NCBI GenBank assembly: GCA_947579605.1
Contig: OX388307.1
Span: 8,223,237 to 8,287,236, forward strand
DNA: 64,000 nt
Reading direction: 5' to 3'
Source of the DNA: Athripsodes cinereus
Lineage: Eukaryota; Arthropoda; Insecta; Trichoptera; Leptoceridae
A model generated the notes under the pieces. It saw only the letters and a list, made by a program, of their open reading frames with translations, searched no databases and was not told the DNA's origin. A program made the translations under genes and the position numbers. Shown piece by piece: positions 51,369 through 62,304 of the stretch (position 1 is its first letter; the number at the start of each line of letters is the position of its first letter).

Positions 51369-54300
51369 CTACCGAATAAGGTGACGTTGTCTTTTCTAAG
51401 CCTTATATGGTAGTTTCATGTGTTAAATTTACATATATGACCTCATACAATGGTTCAATTGTAAAAATACATCGATTAACATACCTGTCGACTCACCTGC
51501 TCAGTGAGAAAAATGTTCAGTGACACTAGCGACATCTAGGTTCGCATCAAAGCTAACAGCAATGATACAAACCAAAAAAAAAAAATGATAATAGAATATA
51601 AATAGATGTCTCTGGAATCATACCTAGAGAGTTCATGATAGGTATAATCCTGTCTGACTACACGTGGTAGTATCCAACATGGGATACCCATACTAGGTAT
51701 CTCAGAACAATACCTACACATGAAGCTGTCATCGGGTTTATAAGAGAGAATATCGGAGCCTTCGGCAAGTCGCCCGGTAGCTTAATTGGACAAAGCACTC
51801 CTCGCGACAAGGTTAAGGGATGCGGGTTCAAGTCCCGTCCGGGGCACTACCGAATAAGGTGACGTTGTCTTTTCTAAGCCTTATATGGTAGTTTCATGTG
51901 TTAAATTTACATATATGACCTCATACAATGGTTCAATTGTAAAAATACATCGATTAACATACCTGTCGACTCACCTGCTCAGTGAGAAAAATGTTCAGTG
52001 ACACTAGCGACATCTAGGTTCGCATCAAAGCTAACAGCAATGATACAAACCAAAAAAAAAAAATGATAATAGAATATAAATAGATGTCTCTGGAATCATA
52101 CCTAGAGAGTTCATGATAGGTATAATCCTGTCTGACTACACGTGGTAGTATCCAACATGGGATACCCATACTAGGTATCTCAGAACAATACCTACACATG
52201 AAGCTGTCATCGGGTTTATAAGAGAGAATATCGGAGCCTTCGGCAAGTCGCCCGGTAGCTTAATTGGACAAAGCACTCCTCGCGACAAGTTTAAGGGATG
52301 CGGGTTCAAGTCCCGTCCGGGGCACTACCGAATAAGGTGACGTTGTCTTTTCTAAGCCTTATATGGTAGTTTCATGTGTTAAATTTACATATATGACCTC
52401 ATACAATGGTTCAATTGTAAAAATACATCGATTAACATACCTGTCGACTCACCTGCTCAGTGAGAAAAATGTTCAGTGACACTAGCGACATCTAGGTTCG
52501 CATCAAAGCTAACAGCAATGATACAAACCAAAAAAAAAAAAATGATAATAGAATATAAATAGATGTCTCTGGAATCATACCTAGAGAGTTCATGATAGGT
52601 ATAATCCTGTCTGACTACACGTGGTAGTATCCAACATGGGATACCCATACTAGGTATCTCAGAACAATACCTACACATGAAGCTGTCATCGGGTTTATAA
52701 GAGAGAATATCGGAGCCTTCGGCAAGTCGCCCGGTAGCTTAATTGGACAAAGCACTCCTCGCGACAAGGTTAAGGGATGCGGGTTCAAGTCCCGTCCGGG
52801 GCACTACCGAATAAGGTGACGTTGTCTTTTCTAAGCCTTATATGGTAGTTTCATGTGTTAAATTTACATATATGACCTCATACAATGGTTCAATTGTAAA
52901 AATACATCGATTAACATACCTGTCGACTCACCTGCTCAGTGAGAAAAATGTTCAGTGACACTAGCGACATCTAGTTTCGCATCAAAGCTAACAGCAATGA
53001 TACAAACCAAAAAAAAAAAATGATAATAGAATATAAATAGATGTCTCTGGAATCATACCTAGAGAGTTCATGATAGGTATAATCCTGTCTGACTACACGT
53101 GGTAGTATCCAACATGGGATACCCATACTAGGTATCTCAGAACAATACCTACACATGAAGCTGTCATCGGGTTTATAAGAGAGAATATCGGAGCCTTCGG
53201 CAAGTCGCCCGGTAGCTTAATTGGACAAAGCACTCCTCGCGACAAGGTTAAGGGATGCGGGTTCAAGTCCCGTCCGGGGCACTACCGAATAAGGTGACGT
53301 TGTCTTTTCTAAGCCTTATATGGTAGTTTCATGTGTTAAATTTACATATATGACCTCATACAATGGTTCAATTGTAAAAATACATCGATTAACATACCTG
53401 TCGACTCACCTGCTCAGTGAGAAAAATGTTCAGTGACACTAGCGACATCTAGGTTCGCATCAAAGCTAACAGCAATGATACAAACCAAAAAAAAAAAAAA
53501 TGATAATAGAATATAAATAGATGTCTCTGGAATCATACCTAGAGAGTTCATGATAGGTATAATCCTGTCTGACTACACGTGGTAGTATCCAACATGGGAT
53601 ACCCATACTAGGTATCTCAGAACAATACCTACACATGAAGCTGTCATCGGGTTTATAAGAGAGAATATCGGAGCCTTCGGCAAGTCGCCCGGTAGCTTAA
53701 TTGGACAAAGCACTCCTCGCGACAAGGTTAAGGGATGCGGGTTCAAGTCCCGTCCGGGGCACTACCGAATAAGGTGACGTTGTCTTTTCTAAGCCTTATA
53801 TGGTAGTTTCATGTGTTAAATTTACATATATGACCTCATACAATGGTTCAATTGTAAAAATACATCGATTAACATACCTGTCGACTCACCTGCTCAGTGA
53901 GAAAAATGTTCAGTGACACTAGCGACATCTAGGTTCGCATCAAAGCTAACAGCAATGATACAAACCAAAAAAAAAAAATGATAATAGAATATAAATAGAT
54001 GTCTCTGGAATCATACCTAGAGAGTTCATGATAGGTATAATCCTGTCTGACTACACGTGGTAGTATCCAACATGGGATACCCATACTAGGTATCTCAGAA
54101 CAATACCTACACATGAAGCTGTCATCGGGTTTATAAGAGAGAATATCGGAGCCTTCGGCAAGTCGCCCGGTAGCTTAATTGGACAAAGCACTCCTCGCGA
54201 CAAGGTTAAGGGATGCGGGTTCAAGTCCCGTCCGGGGCACTACCGAATAAGGTGACGTTGTCTTTTCTAAGCCTTATATGGTAGTTTCATGTGTTAAATT

Positions 54301-54795
54301 TACATATATGACCTCATACAATGGTTCAATTGTAAAAATACATCGATTAACATACCTGTCGACTCACCTGCTCAGTGAGAAAAATGTTCAGTGACACTAG
54401 CGACATCTAGGTTCGCATCAAAGCTAACAGCAATGATACAAACCAAAAAAAAAAAAATGATAATAGAATATAAATAGATGTCTCTGGAATCATACCTAGA
54501 GAGTTCATGATAGGTATAATCCTGTCTGACTACACGTGGTAGTATCCAACATGGGATACCCATACTAGGTATCTCAGAACAATACCTACACATGAAGCTG
54601 TCATCGGGTTTATAAGAGAGAATATCGGAGCTTTCGGCAAGTCGCCCGGTAGCTTAATTGGACAAAGCACTCCTCGCGACAAGGTTAAGGGATGCGGGTT
54701 CAAGTCCCGTCCGGGGCACTACCGAATAAGGTGACGTTGTCTTTTCTAAGCCTTATATGGTAGTTTCATGTGTTAAATTTACATATTATGTAACT

Positions 54796-56799
54796 ATTTG
54801 AAATCAATTAAAATAAGAACGTGAAAACAAAAGAAATGTTGAGTTTGTGCGGTAAGAATTTAATGTAAGTAAAAACGATTCAATCACATTTACTATCATA
54901 GCCAATATGAACAATGAACAATATGTAAGAGTTCTTTCTTCGAACGAGTTAACGTTTTAAAACAATGGTTTTTTTCATCTCAGACTTCATAATGGTAACA
55001 CATTCATGCAAGAATGACAATGTTATTTCACAAAGATTAAAAGTAAATAGTATGCAATTATTATTCCTGTCATAAAATGCTGAGGGTAAAATTAGTTGTT
55101 ATTATGATCTTATGCCTCCAATTACTTTGGTGGTCAACAGAAAGACTGTGGTTTAGTTTATATCAATGTAAAAATATCAATCGACAATAACTATTGTCAA
55201 TATTATAACCGGGATTAGTATTGCAACGCCTAACAAAACTCTTTTTAAATTATTACTTCCATTCGACACAAAAGGTAGTAAAATAAAAGCAAACGAAATA
55301 ATTAAATAAGATATATAGATTAAGGAATTCAACAATATGTTATTTTATCTGCCTAGAATTAACGAGAATACACTTTTAAGTAGATAAAATTATGACCTTG
55401 ATTTGCACTTATAACAAAACGTCGCTATTGTCTTATTTGTATTAAATATACAAGGGATTTGGAGGTTATCTGCTATAGTTATTCACATTTAAATGAATCT
55501 CCAAAATGACAGACGAAGACGAGGCATACAAACTCGACTCGAAATTGTAAGGAGATGGTTTAGATCAAATCACTGCTAATGCTAGAGGCTATATTATCTC
55601 GTTCGTATATACCTATCATGTACGAGTTTTTTTATGATAATTTCTACAGTTAATTGAAAAATAACATTCACTATGAAGTTATTGGGTTAGAATATCTGCA
55701 GAATCAACAAAATTTGAAAAGATATTAGAATAATATTTAATATGAGTGAAAAATATGAACCACTCCAATAAAAAATATATTACCAAAGGGTGAAGCACTC
55801 ATTTCAAATTCTGCTTTCGAGTTCTACGATGCATTACTGATATAAAATTAAAATTAATGTAGTAGAAGTTTACTTCCTACATATGCGATTACGCGTGAAA
55901 GAATATAGAAAATGTAATAATAACATATTTTTAGATTTATTTAAAAATACTCTAGATGGCGGGTTAAAGGAAAAAATAGTTTAATAATAACATACACAAG
56001 GAAACGATATTTTATGCGAAAGACTTCATAATTCAACATACAAAATATCATTTCGTACGACACCCTCGTAAACGATGAAATTTATGTAACTTTTATTATA
56101 ATTTACTTCATAACATTATTTTATTTATACAAACGAAGAAAACTGAAATAAAATTGTCAGAGTCATTTATTATGTACAAATAATGCACATCCACTTTAAA
56201 ATCGTATTTAGTATAAAATAAAAACTCTCATATTATGAATGATAATACTTTTTATTAAGTCACATAAGAGAAAGCTCGCAGTAAGATTTATAATTGATAT
56301 TTTTCATTAAATAATAAAACTTTGTAAATTTATCACTAAAGTCAGTTTTTTCGACTTTAACGACTAACTTTAAAATAAATAATCGAGATTAGGTACATAC
56401 GGTAAAGACTGAAATAAAAAGAAGTTTAAATGCCATTAGTTATGAATTAAATAAGCCGTATGAATGCTGAAAAGACCAACACCAAAATAAACCATGACAA
56501 AAAACGCATTTTTAAGCTCTTATATCTTCTGTATTTTAGCGCATTCAGTTTCTAAAGTCTTGGGACGTATTCAAAAGAAACAGCTATTTGAAAAACATTA
56601 AAGTTTTTTTTTGAAATTTTTCGTATTAACATTTTTTTTATATCAATTTTTTTATTAACTTATGAAATTTAACTAACTGACTTTTATCTGACATTTTTAT
56701 ACCATTATTTGACATTTTATACCATTTTAATTAATTTCTTTTAGTGTCCTGACCAAATTTTATTGAACTTTTTTTATTAATATAACTTGATAATGTTAC
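54796..56799. other. AT-rich intergenic DNA
   Basis: No gene seen. T-rich low-complexity DNA at 56600-56800 probably belongs to the LINE 3' region that follows. Confidence 0.5.
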
Positions 56800-56955
56800 A
56801 CTGTTTGTCAAACTCTCGTTTTCTATTAATCTAATTGTGTCTTTTTTTTAAGTGATCGTACCTTTGTATACATGTATTGTAAGTATACAGGGGTTTAACA
56901 TGTAAAAGGCTTTGGCCGTGAATATATGTAAATAAATAAAATAAAATAAAATGAT
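56800..56955 (+). mobile_element. 3' end of a non-LTR retrotransposon or SINE
   Basis: AACATGTAAAAGGCTTTGGC plus CGTG, then ATATGTAAATAAATAAAATA and further (AAATA)n. Best preserved of the three copies of this 3' end in the window. Confidence 0.6.
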
Positions 56956-57006
56956 TAATATTATTTAAACACACGAAATACAAGGCTGACATTCTGACTA
57001 ATATCA

Positions 57007-57209
57007 GAGGCCTGAGTCAACAACACACTTTCGTCTCACGTTCCCGCTCCGTTTGCGTTCGGGTGCAGACGATGTTGCAAGCAAGTGTCAATTTCGTTGC
57101 TAAGATACACAATAGTTACGAAAATTAACACTTTGGCGCACCATCGTCTGCACCCGAACGCTAGCGGAGCGGGAACGTGACGCGATAGTGTGTTGTTGAC
57201 TCAGGCCTC
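57007..57209. mobile_element. Inverted-repeat MITE, 203 bp
   Basis: 68-bp inverted arms (57007-57074 and 57142-57209) match at 63 positions and start GAGGCCTGAGTCAACAACAC. Weaker complementarity continues toward the centre. CAG stands on each side if the element is taken to begin at AGGCCT, a possible 3-bp target duplication. The arms are far richer in G and C than the surroundings. No coding capacity. Confidence 0.8.
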
Positions 57210-57229
57210 AGGTCACAAAATCTTCAATT

Positions 57230-57345
57230 AACCGATGAGGTATACCACTCATCTTGAGGACTTTTTTGTTGCGGCACGGAGAGGATGACGCGTGTATTAA
57301 TTAAATATGGTTAATCAACTGACAGAAGATATCACGATGATTTTG
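57230..57345 (+). repeat. SINE fragment, decayed
   Basis: CCGATGAGGTATACCACTCA, GCGGCACGGAGAGGATGACG and GATATCACGATGA follow the (TAG)n-tailed SINE, with a damaged middle. It lies directly after the MITE. Confidence 0.6.
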
Positions 57346-57359
57346 ACAGATAGTCACAA

Positions 57360-57505
57360 TAGATCACATTACTATGACATCAGAGCATTAGGAAGGTCGT
57401 GGGAAAAGGTGACTTAATTAGCGCACAAATGCTCTGATTGGAAGAGGTTGGTTTCTGCCCCTTTGCTTCCAGAAGGAGCGTTAAAGGGCGATCAGACTGT
57501 ATAGA
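57360..57505 (+). pseudogene. Possible LINE ORF2 C-terminal remnant
   Basis: One frame gives LGRSWEKVT, a stop, then LAHKCSDWKRLVSA, resembling the 'A-DR-WR-LV' end of LINE ORF2 proteins. About 40 codons, low certainty. Confidence 0.35.
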
Positions 57506-57509
57506 CGGA

Positions 57510-58139
57510 TACTATATATTACAATAAGTATTATTATTTTTAGTAAAAAAAACTATTTTTTTACTTATTTAACACAGTTCACGTTTATTTATATAGTTGG
57601 CAAATACTTTGATTTTGACTGTTGAAACATTCGCCGTTACTCTATATTTATCGAATGATTTATTATCATACGATAGCAAACAACTTCAGGAAGTTTACAC
57701 AAGGCTCATGTTTGAACAAATTGTAAAGACAATATCGCATATCACACAGCAAGGAGATACCTAAGACATACTATGAAAGCAAATAAAAACATGTCTGAAA
57801 TATTGGCACGGACTCTAACAAGCAAACTTCCATGCCAAATATATACAACGTATGTATTTAGGTAAAGACAGAAAACAGTGGGTACAAACAGAAATACGAT
57901 ACCAATAATTATAGTAACGTGTTATTATAAATATTGATTCAATTCAAAAACGATTTCGTACTTTAGTCGATATTTCATACAAGATTTTATTAAGATATTC
58001 ATTTAAGATATATCATAGAAAATTTTGGAATCTTTTTCTAGTCGATTTTTGTATTTTTTTCCAGGAGTCAGGGCAAGGCAAAACAATTTTATTTTATTCC
58101 TTTACTTTTTACTGTACTTTGACTACAAAAAAATTCATA
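57510..58139. other. AT-rich intergenic DNA
   Basis: No gene seen. Confidence 0.5.
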
Positions 58140-58273
58140 GAAGGTATATATTCAAATGAAATAAAATCAATATACAGTTTATTGCAAAGGCGCGATCATC
58201 GAAGGTATATATTCAAATAAAATACAATCAATATACAGTTTATTGAAAGGCGCGATCATAGAAGGTATATATT
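58140..58273 (+). repeat. 60-bp tandem repeat, 2.2 copies plus a separated copy
   Basis: GAAGGTATATATTCAAAT starts at 58140 and 58201, and a third start at 58261 is interrupted by the palindrome after 13-14 bp. A diverged fourth copy (GGTATATATTCAAATTAAAT) begins at about 58543, after the palindrome. Confidence 0.85.
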
Positions 58274-58496
58274 CATTTTGAATGTTTTTTAAATATTCTA
58301 CAATGCACATCCGTTACTTGATTTTTTAAAATCGCGATCGATTTCGGTAAACCTTTACCATTGACGAGCGAGATAATACTATCTCGCTAAGTATTATCTC
58401 GCTCGTCAATGGTAAAGGTTTACCGAAATCGATCGCGATTTTAAAAAATCAAGTAACGGATGTGCATTGTAGAATATTTAAAAAACATTCAAAATG
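58274..58496. repeat. Perfect palindrome with 107-bp arms
   Basis: 58274-58380 and 58390-58496 are exact reverse complements with a 9-bp spacer (ATCTCGCTA). The outer ends read CATTTTGAATG. I found no mismatch in 107 positions. It may be a very young foldback element or an inverted duplication; an assembly artefact must be considered. No target duplication was found. Confidence 0.9.
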
Positions 58497-58599
58497 TCTC
58501 GTAACTGTTACATAGTTAATCCTTCTAAAATAACTGGTATATATTCAAATTAAATACAATCAATATATAGTTTATCGCAGAGGCATGATTTCTTCCAAC

Positions 58600-61500
58600 T
58601 AATTGTATTAATCTATGTAATAACGTATTCTATGGAATATCTTTCATTAATCAGTTAACACTATTCTATTTTTCGTAGATCGGCCAATGGAATCTTAAAT
58701 TTCAACTTGTCTAAGAAAGTTGGCCAAAGTCCGAAAATATATCACGAAGATTTTTACATTCCTCCTTTTGTCAAACTCGTAGTAGAACAATAGTTGAGTA
58801 GAATATTGTGACTTGTGAGTGGACAACGCCTGCCTACATAATGTATGAAAGATGTTAGATTGGAAAGTAGAATAATAACGCTACAGGAATAATAATATAT
58901 TGTCTAGAATACAACACAAACATACTCATAATGTTATATTATATCTAGAACATATATTGTCCTGTATAAAGGACATACAGGACATAATACGTACAATGTC
59001 TCGATATCAAACACAACATTGGACATGACAAATGCACAATATTAGTACTTACTTCCTATCTATCTAGTTTTAGTATGAAATGTTGTTACACGAAATAATA
59101 AAGCAAGTTCTTATAACTATTAGTATAGCTACAAAAGGAATAACAATAAATATTAATACAATTATCAGCTAATACTGTTGTCCTTGATTTAGGACAGAAG
59201 TTTTGTAAAATTAAATACCTGCTTATAACAATATGTGAAGGTAAAGTGAAATAGTATAAATGAGATACTGTAATCAATCAATTTTTGTAATAAAACACAA
59301 AAAAATGACACAACACACAATAATATTTTCATCACCGTTTCGTTCGGATATTTAAGCTGAAAATAAATCTCCTACAATCGGAATGATTTCGTTCCAATTT
59401 TGTCATCACTTATATACATAATAAAATATATTTAGAACGCTTTGATAGTGCTGTCACGGAAATGGTGCAATTTGAAGAAGAGAACAATAATATTGAAGAT
59501 TCCAAAAATATTTTCAAGCACGATATATATAATATGATGACTATTTTCTATTTACTTAGTATAGTAACATACTGTGGAATATTTTTTAGTTTTGCAAACC
59601 GATAAGATGGCGAATTTTGAATTTCGAACACGACATAAAAAAAAATCAAAATTTCAGATAAATTTGTGCGCGAGGTAAGGTTTGACAATTAAAGTTGATC
59701 GTGCAGCTTTGTGTAGTTCTATTTTACCATTTCGTAGACGGGTTGTCCTAACATACATATTGCAAATATTACTCCGTATTGGTTGTTTAGATGAAATGGA
59801 AGAATGTGATAGGACTTGTGTACATTTATTTGAAATTGTTACTGATATCTCAAACAGAACATAGAAAATAACTAATATTGAACAATATATGGGCGAGGAA
59901 TACAATAAAAGGAAACAGCAAGCATGAAACTCGTAGTTCGACAAATGTAGAAATAGCTGAGTTCTATTTCGATTGATTTCGCTTGTTGATATACAATTTG
60001 AATGTACATAAATGGAAATATAATACATGAAAGCAGAGAGAGATCAAAGAAATGTATAACGAAAAGTGAATACAAATAAAAATAATATAGTATAGTGTTG
60101 TTTTGTGATTTATTATCACAACGAAGAACTTTAAAAAAATCTCCAAATTCACCTAACAACGAATCAAACAGACTTTATGTTGGTACATACTAGGTATACA
60201 AATGTGTATGTTTTATTTGATAATTTTAATTCAGCGATAAGAAACGACGCCCACACTGATTCATATAATTTTTATCCCACAAAAGGTCGATGTATAATAT
60301 TCAGGGTTGCATCCAAAACAATTCTTATAAAATGTCTATCAAAAATATTAGCTCACTAAAGAAATTATCTTTACATTTGCTTAAATATTATATTTCACAA
60401 AAATCACTTGCAATGACTACTTTCTTTTCTGTGTCCGAAAGTAACATTGAAGGCTTTCCTAGATACCAGATACTATTACAAGAAATCCGACAGATAACAA
60501 AACAGTCCCGGGTCAGATAGAAGGAATCGCAAAATAGCGAAAAACACGTTATCTCTCAATTGAATTATGTGATAAATATACATTGATACTGTGTAATGCT
60601 TGATATATAATAAAGGAACAGGAAAAAGTTTAGTAAATAAAGGCATTAATTCAAAACTTCGTGTATGCAAACATTCAACAAGTTATTCCTGTGACATAAC
60701 ATACTATTAAGAGATTATATAATTGAACTTGAGATGAAAAATGTCGATCCATTAAAAATGTCCTCCGTGCTGATGCTCCATACATAGAACCAGTATTAAC
60801 CACTGATACCGTGACCATTTTTAGAGAGTGCAGCATTATGGCTAGCAGACCTAACCTTCCTTACCCAGAGTTTGCTCTATATGGACTGATCTTTATACAA
60901 TGAAGAGAGACATGAACCGATTCGATGAACGAATTTTATTGCAAAAACGTTTCGCTGGTTCTAAATACAAAAATCTTACGACAATTAATCTCAATAAGTG
61001 ATATTCTATCTCCTACGTGGTCAAGCATTCAATTTAAATATAAAAATCTATTAAATATTGTAATGAGATTGATTTCAAATCGATGTAAAAAAATAAAATC
61101 ATGTATCACCTTTCTGTGCCATTAAATATAAAAATGTGGTTGGTACATAAGACAACATGACGTCATATCTCGTCAAAACCATATAAATTCATCCCGCAGA
61201 AGTTGAAGTTGTAACAAAAAATATTTTTTTACTGAATATACGAAAATGTGTTTTAAACAGACTAGATTTTAAAATGTAAAAAGACCCATCTCGTACAATA
61301 AGTACATTGGTTGAATTTATAGATAAAAGTTATTTAATTACAGTAACAAGAAACACAGAAATACATTTTTCATCTGGTTTGTTTCACAAACTTGACAAAG
61401 TACCGTAGATAGTCGACTTTCCTAAGGGATAGACAGTGCACGCGACAAGTTTTTACATAGCCATTATTTCAACTAAGAGCACCTTATAGAATCTACTTCA

Positions 61501-61930
61501 AGACACAAAGCAGATAATAATAAATGTACTAAACCTTTACTAAAGGTAATCCATTTTATAATATTATATCCATGACTTGTCAATTACAACTCTTACAATC
61601 ATATATCGTTATCGATGGACAGTATTTTCCTATTAGTTTATTATATTCGGACCATAACGAGTGACCAGTGAAAGAATGAGCGCTATGAAAAAAATGCAAT
61701 AAAGAATAAGATTTGTATGGATGGATGACAGAGGGTATTTAGTTAAAGACTGATGACAAAAAAATGTTGCATCAAATAAATTGGTTTTCGAAAAACTTCA
61801 AAGAACTCAAATGAGTTTACATCTCTCATAGCTGAACCACGAAAAAATTAAGTCGCTATCCTCGCATCAATTTCTACAGAATATTGGCAGTTTAAAGAAT
61901 TCAAAATGATGCCTCTACAAACTTGCGCGA
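58600..61930. other. AT-rich intergenic DNA
   Basis: Overlapping small frames at 59654-60520 on both strands show no coding motif. No gene, tRNA or repeat recognised. Confidence 0.45.
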
Positions 61931-62020
61931 TACACAAATTGTTTGTACCATTATTTTTTATTTAAATTTTTCTTTTTCTTTTGTACTACTTATTTTGTGC
62001 AATAAAGCTTTTAACGACAA
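61930..62020 (+). mobile_element. Possible LINE 3' tail
   Basis: T-rich DNA ending ATTTTGTGCAATAAAGCTTT, similar to 25960-25980. Low certainty. Confidence 0.3.
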
Positions 62021-62134
62021 CTAAATAGGTATACCAGTTTGAAATCCATTGGATAAATAAAATTTAAACAGAAAAAAATACGAAATATTTTATTAGAATA
62101 ATTAATCGTGTCCAACTTATTTGTATGTAATACT

Positions 62135-62255
62135 GCTATTACTATACCATAACGTCATCATATCCCACAAGTGGATTTGCTAGAATACTAGCAAAATAAA
62201 GACATTCAGGAAGGGTGGATTATCGCTGAATTTAAGATGTAAAATGTTATTTGAA
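62135..62255 (-). repeat. (TAG)n-tailed SINE, internally deleted
   Basis: Reverse orientation: ACTATACCATAACGTCATCA, TATCCCACAAGTGGATTTGC, then directly AAGACATTCAGGAAGGGTGG and ATCGCTGAATTTAAGATGTA. About 50 bp of the middle are missing. Confidence 0.7.
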
Positions 62256-62304
62256 ATAAGTGTTTGAATTCCTATAATTAAAATAATATAAAAATATTGT
62301 TATA

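Larger units (their letters stand above)
50757..54795 (+). repeat. Tandem array of 478-480 bp tRNA-like units, flanked by 12-bp direct repeats
   Basis: About 8.3 head-to-tail units between 50831 and 54783. tRNA-like modules start at 51293, 51771, 52249, 52728, 53206, 53686, 54164 and 54643, with a 5'-truncated ninth at 50831. Spacings of 478-480 bp differ only by the length of an internal poly(A) tract. Apart from that I noted single substitutions at about 52290, 52974 and 54632, so units are over 99% identical. The array is bounded by perfect repeats TATTATGTAACT at 50757-50768 and 54784-54795, as in a target-site duplication. Its left end (50769-50832) is a perfect 64-bp inverted copy of unit sequence 50939-51002. 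Each unit also has a 61- or 73-codon minus frame, an accident of repetition. The structure is seen directly; its origin as one inserted concatemer is inferred. Confidence 0.95.

Noticed and set aside
51058..54593. Repeated 61- or 73-codon minus-strand open frames in the array
   Set aside because: They are identical only because the DNA units are identical, they cross the poly(A) tract as a phenylalanine run that shifts frame with A-run length, and they match no known protein.
51293..54718. Functional tRNA gene cluster
   Set aside because: Anticodon stem is broken, U33 is missing and the acceptor stem has two mismatches at its end, so these are tRNA-derived modules.
50816..54783. Array as a DNA transposon with inverted ends GTAAATTTAACACATG
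   Set aside because: The inverted match continues outward past the right end of the array to 50769, and the 12-bp duplication lies outside that longer piece, so a 5' inversion fits better.
50757..54795. CRISPR array
   Set aside because: The period is about 478 bp with no unique spacers, and the DNA is eukaryotic in character.
59654..60159. Overlapping minus-strand frames of 95 and 124 codons
   Set aside because: Overlapping frames on the same and opposite strands with no motif; better explained by chance.
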